Shown: positions 10,986 to 17,566 of the stretch, piece by piece
How positions within the stretch are numbered: position 1 is the stretch's first letter
Layout of the letters: each line of letters begins with the position of its first letter
From: an uncultured Bacilli bacterium
GTDB lineage: Bacteria; Bacillota_I; Bacilli_A; RF39; UBA660
DNA: 17,566 nucleotides
NCBI GenBank assembly: GCA_947630415.1
Contig: CANRHM010000014.1
Location: forward strand, 1-17,566
Direction of reading: 5' to 3'
Program-made: the position numbers and the translations under genes
The notes under the pieces: model-generated
Told to the model about the DNA's origin: nothing
The model's input: only the letters and a program-made list of their open reading frames with translations
Database searches by the model: none

Positions 10986-11540
10986 ATGGCTGATATTGTA
11001 AAAACAGCCAACGAAGAAAAATCAAAAGATTCAATTGACTATAAAACAATAGTTAGTTACATTTTTAAAGAACTCAAAACTCGTAAATTACTTCGTGAGA
11101 TGTCTACTTATAAAAACACGGAATCGCTTTTATATAAATATAACGATTTAAAAGCTTCTATAAAAGACCGCGAAGAAGAAATTAAAGAAATTAGAAAATA
11201 TGGGTTACGGGGTAAATCTAAAAGTATTTCTAAAATACCAGAAGGAGCTCATATAGATCGTGAAGATTTAGAACAAGATATTGTAAATGGTTTAATTAAA
11301 GACGTAAAGAAAACGCAATTAATCATAAATCGTATTGATAGAATTTTAAAGAAGCTTGGAAATGATAAGTACATCGAAATAATTATGTTAAAATATTTCG
11401 AGGGAAAAACTCAGCAAGAAATATCTGATTATTTTGCTAAAGATCCAGCAACTATATGGCGTAATAATCGACGTCTAATCGAGGAAATAAAAGTATATTT
11501 ATTCCCTAATGATGTAATAACTGAAATAACTAATACTTGA
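10986..11540 (+). CDS. Late-gene regulator with sigma region 4-like HTH
   Basis: 184 aa. The N-terminal two thirds are helical and highly charged with possible coiled coil (DLKASIKDREEEIKEIRK; DVKKTQLIINRIDRILKK). Residues about 128-172 (KYIEIIMLKYFEGKTQQEIS then DYFAKDPATIWRNNRRLIEE) match the helix-turn-helix of sigma-70 region 4 and of phage late activators. ACGGAGG lies 7 bases before the ATG. It is the last gene before the packaging module, exactly where low-GC phages keep their late transcription regulator. It therefore probably activates the promoter region just downstream (11537-11603). The family is clear only at fold level; the target is inferred. Confidence 0.78.
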   Translation: MADIVKTANEEKSKDSIDYKTIVSYIFKELKTRKLLREMSTYKNTESLLYKYNDLKASIKDREEEIKEIRKYGLRGKSKSISKIPEGAHIDREDLEQDIVNGLIKDVKKTQLIINRIDRILKKLGNDKYIEIIMLKYFEGKTQQEISDYFAKDPATIWRNNRRLIEEIKVYLFPNDVITEITNT

Positions 11541-11574
11541 CAAAAATGCAATAACCTACGCAATAATGGTGTTG

Positions 11575-11603
11575 TTGACATAGCAATTTTTAAATAATAT
11601 AAT
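11575..11603 (+). promoter_or_regulatory. Consensus promoter ahead of late genes
   Basis: Perfect TTGACA (11575-11580), 17 bases, perfect TATAAT (11598-11603). A second TTGACA at 11537-11542 overlaps the regulator's stop and has an AATAAT 19 bases downstream. Between them GCAATAA occurs twice (11548 and 11560), a possible activator site. The predicted start is about 11610. Confidence 0.85.
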
Positions 11604-11609
11604 GTGTAC

Positions 11610-11661
11610 AATGGAAATATTAGAAAGTGTAAAACACGTCTGTTAAGGCGTGCTTTTTTAT
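11610..11661 (+). ncRNA. Candidate short leader RNA or attenuated transcript
   Basis: Transcription from the consensus promoter would meet the intrinsic terminator after about 50 bases. Unless read through, the product is a roughly 50-nt RNA with no reading frame of note. It may be an independent small RNA or the attenuated leader of the late operon. Confidence 0.4.
11635..11661 (+). terminator. Intrinsic terminator/attenuator upstream of late genes
   Basis: Stem CACGTC / GGCGTG (six pairs, one G-T) with loop TGTTAA, followed by CTTTTTTATT. It would end early-operon read-through as well as the short transcript from the promoter at 11575. Confidence 0.7.
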
Positions 11662-11682
11662 TCTTGTTTATGAGGTACTATT

Positions 11683-12012
11683 ATGGCCAAAGATTTTGCC
11701 AAAGACTTTTATCAGTCTACTGCTTGGCGTAAGACACGTGCTTATATATTTAATAAGCAACATGGTGTTTGTGAACGTTGCCATGGTGAAAATGGCCCGG
11801 GTGCTATTGTACACCATAAAATATACCTAACACCTTCTAATATCCATGACCCAGCTATTACACTGGGAGAGGATAACTTAGAGTTACTATGTAGGGTATG
11901 TCATGCTATAGAGCATGAATCAGAACTGCCAGTAGATAAGAACTTAATGTTTGACGAAGAAGGTAACTTAGTCGAGAGGAGTTTTAATAATGACAATAAT
12001 AATTATTACTAA
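11683..12012 (+). CDS. HNH endonuclease of the packaging module
   Basis: 109 aa. The fold is read from C30-x2-C33 (CERCHGENGPG), His44-His45 (IVHHKIYLTP), Asn65 in GEDNLELLC, and C70-x2-C73-His74 (CRVCHAIEH), the zinc-anchored HNH nuclease. HNH proteins encoded beside HK97-like terminases are known to support cos cleavage and genome packaging with the large terminase. That role is likely here because the terminase genes follow. GAGGT lies 8 bases upstream of the ATG. Unlike the homing enzyme at 5579 there are no NUMOD recognition modules, in line with a packaging rather than a homing role. Confidence 0.9.
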   Translation: MAKDFAKDFYQSTAWRKTRAYIFNKQHGVCERCHGENGPGAIVHHKIYLTPSNIHDPAITLGEDNLELLCRVCHAIEHESELPVDKNLMFDEEGNLVERSFNNDNNNYY

Positions 12013-12178
12013 TTATGGCTGCTATACTTATGATGTTAAGTATAATCGTAGCCGTGAAGAATTAGCGCAAGCTTTAGACAATGGTCCTGTATATCTTGAA
12101 ACTCTAGGTGGGTCAAATATTTTTATAAACCCTATTAATGCTGTTATTATTGAAATTCGAAACACCCCCCTTAAATAA
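11990..12178 (+). CDS. Small protein between HNH and terminase genes
   Basis: 62 aa: MTIIIITNYGCYTYDVKYNR, EELAQALDNGPVYLETLGGS, NIFINPINAVIIEIRNTPLK. The pattern (hydrophobic beta strand, then L-E-T-L-G-G-S followed by I-N-P-I-N-A-V) recurs in small uncharacterised proteins next to phage terminases. The start overlaps the HNH gene by 23 bases, with GAGAGGAG 8 bases upstream. The final codons form one side of a long inverted repeat (12162-12249). Confidence 0.7.
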   Translation: MTIIIITNYGCYTYDVKYNRSREELAQALDNGPVYLETLGGSNIFINPINAVIIEIRNTPLK

Positions 12179-12249
12179 ATTATCTATCCTTTCTTATGAA
12201 CCGCGCTTGAGTCCTTTTTCGGACCGCTTCGGTCGTATGAGGGGGGTGT
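12162..12249 (+). other. Structured GC-rich element before the terminase genes
   Basis: ACACCCCCC (12162-12170) pairs perfectly with GGGGGGTGT (12241-12249), extended by three further pairs inward (one G-U). Inside is hairpin GACCG-CTT-CGGTC (12222-12234) and a competing GTCC/GGAC pairing (12211-12224). GC content is far above the surroundings. It may be an RNA structure gating terminase translation, or the packaging cos site; the sequence does not decide between them. Confidence 0.5.
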
Positions 12250-12268
12250 AGTAAAAGGTGGTGAAAAT

Positions 12269-12655
12269 GTGGAAGAAAAAGAAGTTAATTCTAAAGAATT
12301 AAAAAAAGTTGAAGAAAGAGATAAGGAATTAAAAAAACTAAAAAAAATCTTTAAAAATATACCTAAAGATAAAAAGAATTTAGTTGAAAAACTTATCGAA
12401 ACTGCAGCTTTTATGTCAGTAGAATTAAAACTACTTGAAGAACACATCAGTAAATATGGTGTATCAGAAGAATATCAAAATGGCAAAGAACAACATGGTA
12501 CAAAAATGTCTACTGAAGCTAGCGCATATAACACCATGGTTAAAAATTATACTTCAATTATTAAACAGCTTATTGAATTATTGCCAGATGGTTTACCTGG
12601 AACTAAAGAAGGTAATGCACTTATGAATTTTGTTACTAGACCGAAAGGGAAATAA
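12269..12655 (+). CDS. Terminase small subunit (P27-like)
   Basis: 128 aa. An acidic/basic coiled N-terminus (ELKKVEERDKELKKLKKIFK) is followed by the P27-family-like core: VEKLIETAAFMSVELKLLEE, YGVSEEYQNGKEQHGTKMS, then ASAYNTMVKNYTSIIKQLIE. Recognises the packaging site and loads the large subunit. GTG start chosen: AAGGTGG is 7 bases upstream, whereas the nearby ATG at 12267 is in another frame and gives only an 11-codon peptide. Its stop overlaps the large-subunit start by one base (TAATG), showing coupled translation. Confidence 0.88.
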   Translation: MEEKEVNSKELKKVEERDKELKKLKKIFKNIPKDKKNLVEKLIETAAFMSVELKLLEEHISKYGVSEEYQNGKEQHGTKMSTEASAYNTMVKNYTSIIKQLIELLPDGLPGTKEGNALMNFVTRPKGK

Positions 12656-14304
12656 TGAATTACATACGCGAGTATAATAACAAAATACAGTCTGGCGAGA
12701 TAATAACTAGTAGGAGAGTAAAAGAAGTATATGCAAGACTTGTTAAAGAAATGGACGATGAAAACTCGCCCTTTTATTTTGACGAAAATTCGGCTAATAG
12801 ACCAATAGAATTTACAGAAACTTTTTGTAAGCAATCTCAAGGAGAATTAGGAGCAAGTCTTAAACTTGAGCTATTTCAAAAAGCGTATGTACAAGCACTA
12901 TTTGGTTTTTTAGATAAAAAAACTGGCTATCGCCGATTTAATGAAACTATGTTTCTTGTTGGTCGGAAAAATGGAAAAACAACTTTATTATCGCCAATAG
13001 CATTATATTTGTTAATGGCTGATTATGAAGGTGCAGCAGAAGTTTATTCGGTAGCTACAAAAAAGGATCAAGCAAAAAAAGTTTTAACAGAAGCGTGTAA
13101 CATGGTAAAACAAAGTCCAGAACTTAGATCTGTTCTTAAGAAACGGCGTAATGATTTATATTTTAATGCCACGTCGTCTATATTTGAGGCTTTAGCTTCT
13201 GACTCTAACACGTTAGATGGTTTAAATAGTCATGCCGTAATTATCGACGAATTGCATGCTATTAAAGATCGTAATTTGTACGAAGTTATGAAACAGTCTA
13301 CATCTGCACGTAGACAACCATTAATTGTAATGATAACTACAGCAGGTACTGTTAGAGAGTGTATTTATGATGATAAATATGATTATGCTTGTAGAGTAGC
13401 CGACGGAGAAGTTAAAGACGATCATTTCTTACCAATTTTATATGAACTTGATAATCGTAATGAATGGACTGATCCATCATGCTGGGTTAAAGCTAATCCT
13501 GGGCTTGGAACTATTAAAAGTTATAATACACTAGCTCGTTTTGTTGAAACTGCTAAAAATGATCCTAAAGAATTACCAGGTGTTTTATGTAAGGACTTTA
13601 ATGTTCGTGAAAACGATAGTAACGCTTGGTTAAGTTTTGAAGAAATAAACAATACAGAAACTTTTGATATTAAAGAAGTTGAAAATACTTATGCAATAGG
13701 TGGATGTGACTTATCAGCTACAACCGATTTAACCTGTGCTACTTTATTAATTCGTAAATCTTCTTCTGATCAAAAAATTTATGTATTACAACATTATTTC
13801 TTGCCACAAGCTAAAATTGATAAACTTGATGAAAAAAATACACAAGAAGCACCATACAAAATATGGCGTGATAGAGGACTGCTTACTGTATGTGCTGGTA
13901 ATCGTGTAGATTATTCACAAGTTACGCAATGGTTTTGTCAAATGCAGCAACAATTTAAAATAGATCCTATTTATGTAGGGTATGACCGAGCACTTGCAGG
14001 TTATTGGGTAGATGAAATGAAATCTAATGGTTTTAATATGGAGTCAGTTGCTCAAGGACCATTTACTTGGAGTCAGCCTATGCGTGAAATGGGTGCTGCA
14101 TTAGCAGATAAAAAGGTTAATTATAATAATAACCCTATTTTAAAATGGTGTCTTAGTAATACTGCTGTTAAAAAGAGTGGTATTAATAATATTCAACCAG
14201 TAAAAATTAATGAAAGTCGAAGAATCGACGGAGCCGTGTCTTTATTAAATGCTTGGGTTTTATATGTAAAGTATTATGAAGATTATATGTATAATGTGGG
14301 GTGA
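12655..14304 (+). CDS. Terminase large subunit (HK97-like)
   Basis: 549 aa. The ATPase half has Walker A GRKNGKTT (103-110) and Walker B VIIDELHA (195-202), with Asp198 and the catalytic Glu199. A motif III-like MITTAG occurs at 226-231. The RNase H-like nuclease half has metal-binding Asp352 (GGCDLSATTDL), Asp443 (VGYDRALAGY) and Asp525 (RRIDGAVSLLNAW). It translocates DNA into the prohead and cuts it. It follows the small subunit with a one-base overlap and precedes the portal by 4 bases, the standard packaging order. Length is normal for this family and no disruption is seen. Confidence 0.97.
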   Translation: MNYIREYNNKIQSGEIITSRRVKEVYARLVKEMDDENSPFYFDENSANRPIEFTETFCKQSQGELGASLKLELFQKAYVQALFGFLDKKTGYRRFNETMFLVGRKNGKTTLLSPIALYLLMADYEGAAEVYSVATKKDQAKKVLTEACNMVKQSPELRSVLKKRRNDLYFNATSSIFEALASDSNTLDGLNSHAVIIDELHAIKDRNLYEVMKQSTSARRQPLIVMITTAGTVRECIYDDKYDYACRVADGEVKDDHFLPILYELDNRNEWTDPSCWVKANPGLGTIKSYNTLARFVETAKNDPKELPGVLCKDFNVRENDSNAWLSFEEINNTETFDIKEVENTYAIGGCDLSATTDLTCATLLIRKSSSDQKIYVLQHYFLPQAKIDKLDEKNTQEAPYKIWRDRGLLTVCAGNRVDYSQVTQWFCQMQQQFKIDPIYVGYDRALAGYWVDEMKSNGFNMESVAQGPFTWSQPMREMGAALADKKVNYNNNPILKWCLSNTAVKKSGINNIQPVKINESRRIDGAVSLLNAWVLYVKYYEDYMYNVG

Positions 14305-14308
14305 TCTT

Positions 14309-15613
14309 ATGAAGAAACATAGAGGCTTATTTAAAACTATATTTGGTGAAAAAGATAAACCAATTGAAAGTGCAACAGATTTTCATATCTATAGCTTATT
14401 AAATTCCTTCAACTCTACGTTCTATACCAATACAGGTAATATTTGGGATATGGATGTTGTTAGAAGTTCGGTAGACGCATATTGTAGAAACTTTGCTAAA
14501 TTAAAAGCTAGACATGTTAAACCTGGGGTAACTACAAAATCACCGTATGAAAAATTATTAAACTATAAGCCAAACCCTTTAATGGAAGCTTATAGTTTTT
14601 ATTATAGAGTAGCAGCTAATTTAAAATTAACAAATAACGCTTTTATTTATCCAGAATTTTCTGTAGACGGAAGATTAGTAGCGTTATGGCCGTTACTTTC
14701 TACTCAAATTGATTTATTAGAAAAAAATAATCAATTATATTTAAAGTTTATATTTAGAACCGGAAAACTTAAAGTTGTTCCTTATGAAAGTATCATACAC
14801 ATGAGAGGTCATTATTTTGATCATGATATTTTTGGTTCTAAAAATACAGCTTTAAAACCAGCTCTTGATACCGCTACCGCTATTAATCAAGGTGTGTCTA
14901 ACTCTGCTAAGTTAATAAATAGTATAAGAGGTATTTTATCGGCGCAAGTATCTACGAAGGATGAAGATTTAGCTAAAATAAGAGATAAGTTTGTTAGAAA
15001 TAACTTTGAAGTGTCGTCTAATGGAAGTGGAGTTGTAGTTACCGATAATAAGCTAAGCTATACTCCTATTAATGAAAAATCAACCCCTATTTCTTCTGAT
15101 CAATTATCTTATACCAAAAATGCTATTTATGATTATTTTGGAGTAAATGAAGCTATTGTTCAAAACAAATTTAAAGAGGATGAGTGGTCTGCTTTTTATG
15201 AAGGTGGAATTGAACCTATAGCTATACAAATGTCACAATGTTTTACTAATGCTTTATTTACTGAAACTGAGCGCAATTATGGTAATGAGATAGTTTTTGA
15301 AGCTAATAGATTACAATATGCGTCAACTTCTACTAAGGTTACCGTTGTTAAGGAATTAGCTCCTATGGCTGTGTTAATGAAAGACGATATTAGAGAAATA
15401 TTTAATATGGCTCCTTTACCTAATGGTGAAGGTCAAAAAATATTACAATCTCTTAACTGGATCAACGCTGATAAAGCTGATGAGTATCAGTCAAAAAATA
15501 GTGATTCTTCAAATGAAACTACTCCATCTGGTGATAATGATACACCAGAACAGGAACAAGATACTAATTTAGAAAGTAGTAGCGAAGGAGGTGTTGAAGA
15601 TGGCGAAAAATAA
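14309..15613 (+). CDS. Portal protein (HK97 family)
   Basis: 434 aa. Start at ATG 14309, 4 bases after the terminase stop, with GGGGTG 5 bases upstream; a longer frame beginning inside the terminase gene is not needed. Recognisable blocks are VVRSSVDAYCRNFAKLKARH near the N-terminus, PYEKLLNYKPNPLMEAYSFY, the FRTGKLKVVPYESIIHMRGH region, and AIYDYFGVNEAIVQNKFKED towards the C-terminus. These are characteristic of HK97-type portals that form the dodecameric DNA channel and packaging-motor dock. The C-terminal 40 residues are a low-complexity Asp/Glu/Ser/Asn tail. The 3' end overlaps a small ORF at 15600. Confidence 0.95.
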   Translation: MKKHRGLFKTIFGEKDKPIESATDFHIYSLLNSFNSTFYTNTGNIWDMDVVRSSVDAYCRNFAKLKARHVKPGVTTKSPYEKLLNYKPNPLMEAYSFYYRVAANLKLTNNAFIYPEFSVDGRLVALWPLLSTQIDLLEKNNQLYLKFIFRTGKLKVVPYESIIHMRGHYFDHDIFGSKNTALKPALDTATAINQGVSNSAKLINSIRGILSAQVSTKDEDLAKIRDKFVRNNFEVSSNGSGVVVTDNKLSYTPINEKSTPISSDQLSYTKNAIYDYFGVNEAIVQNKFKEDEWSAFYEGGIEPIAIQMSQCFTNALFTETERNYGNEIVFEANRLQYASTSTKVTVVKELAPMAVLMKDDIREIFNMAPLPNGEGQKILQSLNWINADKADEYQSKNSDSSNETTPSGDNDTPEQEQDTNLESSSEGGVEDGEK

Positions 15614-15758
15614 AGATGATAAAAATACTAATGAACTAAAAGTTGTAAGACTAAATAATTTTATCAGTTATAAATTGTTACGCAAAATGAAGGAAAAAGA
15701 ACCGGATACTAAATTTATATTGCCTAATGGGAAGGAGGCTAAATTAAATGAAAAATAA
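15600..15758 (+). CDS. Small basic protein between portal and protease
   Basis: 52 aa: MAKNKDDKNTNELKVVRLNN then FISYKLLRKMKEKEPDTKFI, ending LPNGKEAKLNEK. GGAGG lies 8 bases before the ATG. It overlaps the portal end by 14 bases and the protease start by 11 bases, each in a different frame. This compact nesting and good ribosome site support it. No function recognised; the position is that of a possible head accessory protein. Confidence 0.6.
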   Translation: MAKNKDDKNTNELKVVRLNNFISYKLLRKMKEKEPDTKFILPNGKEAKLNEK

Positions 15759-16368
15759 AAACAATTTAGTAAATAAGACAGGACGCGAGATTCGCGTTTT
15801 TTCTTCTTTCGAATTAAAAGAATTAAGAAGTGAAAATGGTGAAACTCAAGACTACGTACACGGTGTACCTGTAGTCTTTAATACCCCAACTTGTCTTTGG
15901 GAATACGAAGGCGTGAAATTCTATGAACAAATAGATAGACATGCCTTTGATAATTGTGATATGTCAGATGTTATTTTTAATTATAACCATGGTGGCCGTG
16001 TTGCTGCAAGAATTAGAAATAATACTTTAAAATTATCGCTTAATGACGTTTGCATGGAAATGGAAGCGTATCTTGGGGGTACTGAATATGGTAGAAACCT
16101 TTTAGAAGATATAAGAGGTGGCTACATAGATAAAATGAGCTTTGCGTTTGTGGTAGATGTAGACGGCGACGAATATGACGCAGCTACTCATACTAGAACG
16201 ATAAAGCGCATTAAAAAGCTATACGACGTATCGGCGGTTGATATACCAGCTTACGATACAACAAGTATTTCGGCTAGGTCTTTCTTTGAGGTGGAGTACG
16301 AAAAAGAAAGAAAAGCTTTGGAGCAAGCTAGACTTAGAGAAATATGTATAGCAAAATCAAAAATTTAA
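15748..16368 (+). CDS. Prohead protease (HK97 family, peptidase S78)
   Basis: 206 aa. Features of the S78 protease: GVPVVFNTPTCLWEYEGVKF near the N-terminus, YNHGG with probable catalytic His81, GYIDKMSFAF with probable nucleophile Ser131, and the conserved YDVSAVDIPAYDTTSISAR. It cleaves the scaffold-like delta domain from the capsid protein and itself during head maturation. AAGGAGG lies about 14 bases before the ATG, a rather long spacing; the upstream overlapping ORF may couple translation. It sits between portal and capsid, the canonical order. Confidence 0.95.
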   Translation: MKNKNNLVNKTGREIRVFSSFELKELRSENGETQDYVHGVPVVFNTPTCLWEYEGVKFYEQIDRHAFDNCDMSDVIFNYNHGGRVAARIRNNTLKLSLNDVCMEMEAYLGGTEYGRNLLEDIRGGYIDKMSFAFVVDVDGDEYDAATHTRTIKRIKKLYDVSAVDIPAYDTTSISARSFFEVEYEKERKALEQARLREICIAKSKI

Positions 16369-16414
16369 AAATCATAAATAAAAAATATTTTTTTCGATAT
16401 GGAGGTTATAGAAA

Positions 16415-17566
16415 ATGAACGAAAAAAGAATTAATGAAATCAAGGCTAGAAAAGCTGAGATTAGAGCATTATTAGATGATACAGAAAAAACAGTTAATTT
16501 AGAAGAAATTAACGCAGAATTAGATAACTTAAATCAAGAACAAAATCAACTTGAGGAAAGAGCAAAAATTGCTCGTAGTTTGGAAACTGGTGAAGATACT
16601 CCAGATAAGGTAGAACAAGCACCAGGTACAGATGTAGAAGATGAAGGAGGAGAAGTTATGAATAAAGAAGAAAAAAAATCTACTATGTCAAAAGAAGTTA
16701 GATCATTTTTAAATTACATGATGAGTGGTGGTCGAGAAACTAGAGGTGTAACTTTAGAAAACGGCCAAGCTGTTGTACCGGAAGAATTAGATAATGAAAT
16801 TATAACTGAAATGCGTGAAGTATCAGATGTTATGAATTTTATCGATATTAAAAATGTTAAAGGGAATTTACGTGTCGGTACTTTATCTGCTATAGGAGCT
16901 AACAAGGATAAAGATGGCGACGCTATTACGGAAAATGGCGGTACTACTGCTGAAATTACATTTGGTTCTAATAGAATAAGTGCCAAAATCGAATTAGGTG
17001 TCGGTTTATCTGCTGAAAGCATAGAAGCATTTAAGGATATTGTTGTATCTGAATTAGCACTTGCTTTAGCATTAGAAATTGAAAACCAAGTTATGAATGG
17101 TAAAGGTTCTGATAATGAAGCAGAAGGTTTATTTACTAAAGACTATGGTACTCAAAAAGTAACTGTTGCTGAAGCTGCAAACTTAAAACATCAAAATCTT
17201 GCTGAATTAAAAGGTAAAATTCGTCGTGCTTATGGTAAGCGTGCAAGCTATGTTATTAATACTGAAACTTTCCACAACCTTATTGAAGGTATGGTAGGGG
17301 AAGATGGACATCCTATCTATAATGACGCAAGTGAAACATTATTAAAGAAACCTGTTATTATTTCTGACGTTGCACCAAAAGGAAAAATCTTATTTGGTTA
17401 TGGTAAGAGATATTGGTATAACTTTAATATGGCTCCACAAATTGCTAGTTCAGAACATGAAAAATTTAGCCAAGGTTTAATTGTACACAGAGCTTTAGCA
17501 TTTGGTGATGGTCATGTTATGGATACTAAAGCATTTGCGGTTCTTGAAATTACAGATTTGTTAACA
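16415..17566 (+). CDS. Major capsid protein (HK97 family), 3' end outside window
   Basis: Open for 384 codons to the window edge without a stop. Residues 1-80 (MNEKRINEIKARKAEIRALL ... LDNLNQEQNQLEERAKIA ... EDEGGE) are a charged coiled-coil delta domain that acts as built-in scaffold and is removed by the protease. The HK97-fold shell protein follows: RGVTLENGQAVVPEELDNEI, the DIKNVKGNLRVGTL strand, IELGVGLSAESIEAFKDIV, ELALALALEIENQVMNG, and the C-terminal YWYNFNMAPQIASSEHEKFS segment with ALAFGDGHVMDTKAF. GGAGG is 9 bases upstream of the ATG. A second strong ribosome site and in-frame ATG occur at 16644-16660. Probably only a few codons are missing. Confidence 0.95.
   Translation, partial: MNEKRINEIKARKAEIRALLDDTEKTVNLEEINAELDNLNQEQNQLEERAKIARSLETGEDTPDKVEQAPGTDVEDEGGEVMNKEEKKSTMSKEVRSFLNYMMSGGRETRGVTLENGQAVVPEELDNEIITEMREVSDVMNFIDIKNVKGNLRVGTLSAIGANKDKDGDAITENGGTTAEITFGSNRISAKIELGVGLSAESIEAFKDIVVSELALALALEIENQVMNGKGSDNEAEGLFTKDYGTQKVTVAEAANLKHQNLAELKGKIRRAYGKRASYVINTETFHNLIEGMVGEDGHPIYNDASETLLKKPVIISDVAPKGKILFGYGKRYWYNFNMAPQIASSEHEKFSQGLIVHRALAFGDGHVMDTKAFAVLEITDLLT

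Noticed and set aside
12184..12447. Minus-strand Ser/Phe-rich ORF over terminase small subunit
   Set aside because: Antisense of the Lys/Glu-rich N-terminus; no start signals, and the plus-strand gene is well supported.
16714..17022. Minus-strand ORF inside the capsid gene
   Set aside because: Antisense shadow of the HK97 capsid coding sequence.
1..17566. Alternative genetic code (TGA as Trp), as in Mollicutes
   Set aside because: Conserved proteins use TGG for Trp, and TGA ends genes at sensible places (for example the tyrosine recombinase at 7062-7064, the large terminase at 14302-14304 and the Cys-rich ORF at 10849-10851).
1..17566. tRNA or rRNA genes
   Set aside because: No cloverleaf-like or rRNA-like sequence noticed on either strand; the attachment site is in a protein gene, not a tRNA.

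Overview
The window is the left end of an integrated temperate tailed phage (siphovirus type, HK97-like head genes) in a strongly AT-rich, low-GC Bacillota host. The only host DNA is bases 1 to about 164. It is the reverse-strand 3' part of a manganese catalase gene of the CotJC (spore-coat) type, cut off exactly where a large serine integrase gene begins. A CotJC-like gene and a phage-borne SpoVG suggest a spore-former or a relative of one. I cannot name the genus. The genetic code looks standard, with TGA used as stop.

Layout. (1) Attachment region, about 140-185. (2) Lysogeny block on the minus strand: a 719-aa serine integrase (184-2343), an unknown 158-aa protein (2491-2967) and an XRE repressor (3126-3491). 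Between integrase and 2491 lies an inverted repeat with promoter-like boxes on both strands, followed by a perfect plus-strand terminator that could define a short RNA. (3) A divergent genetic switch (3504-3668) with back-to-back sigma-A-type promoters and three copies of an operator TTCAAG-N3-CTTGAA. (4) Plus-strand early region (3669-10967): a Cro-like regulator, a DUF6291-type replication-associated protein carrying an iteron-like array and a long Asp-Asn repeat, SpoVG, an HNH homing endonuclease, a tyrosine recombinase reduced to its catalytic domain, then a tightly packed run of small unknown proteins, several of them Cys-rich. (5) A late-type regulator with a sigma region 4-like helix-turn-helix (10986-11540), followed by a consensus promoter that runs straight into an intrinsic terminator. 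(6) Late packaging and head genes: HNH nuclease, a structured GC-rich intergenic element, terminase small and large subunits, portal, prohead protease and the major capsid gene, which runs off the window.

How it fits together: the repressor should hold the early promoter off through the three operators; early expression makes the replication protein and accessory factors; the sigma-like regulator probably switches on the packaging and head operon; the integrase inserts the genome into, and excises it from, the host catalase gene.

The most unusual item is the integrase. Two LysM-like repeats sit inside its recombinase domain and a separate helix-turn-helix sits between the two cysteine pairs of its zinc ribbon. 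The insertion site raises a second possibility, that excision restores a spore-coat catalase gene, as known for other phage-interrupted sporulation genes.
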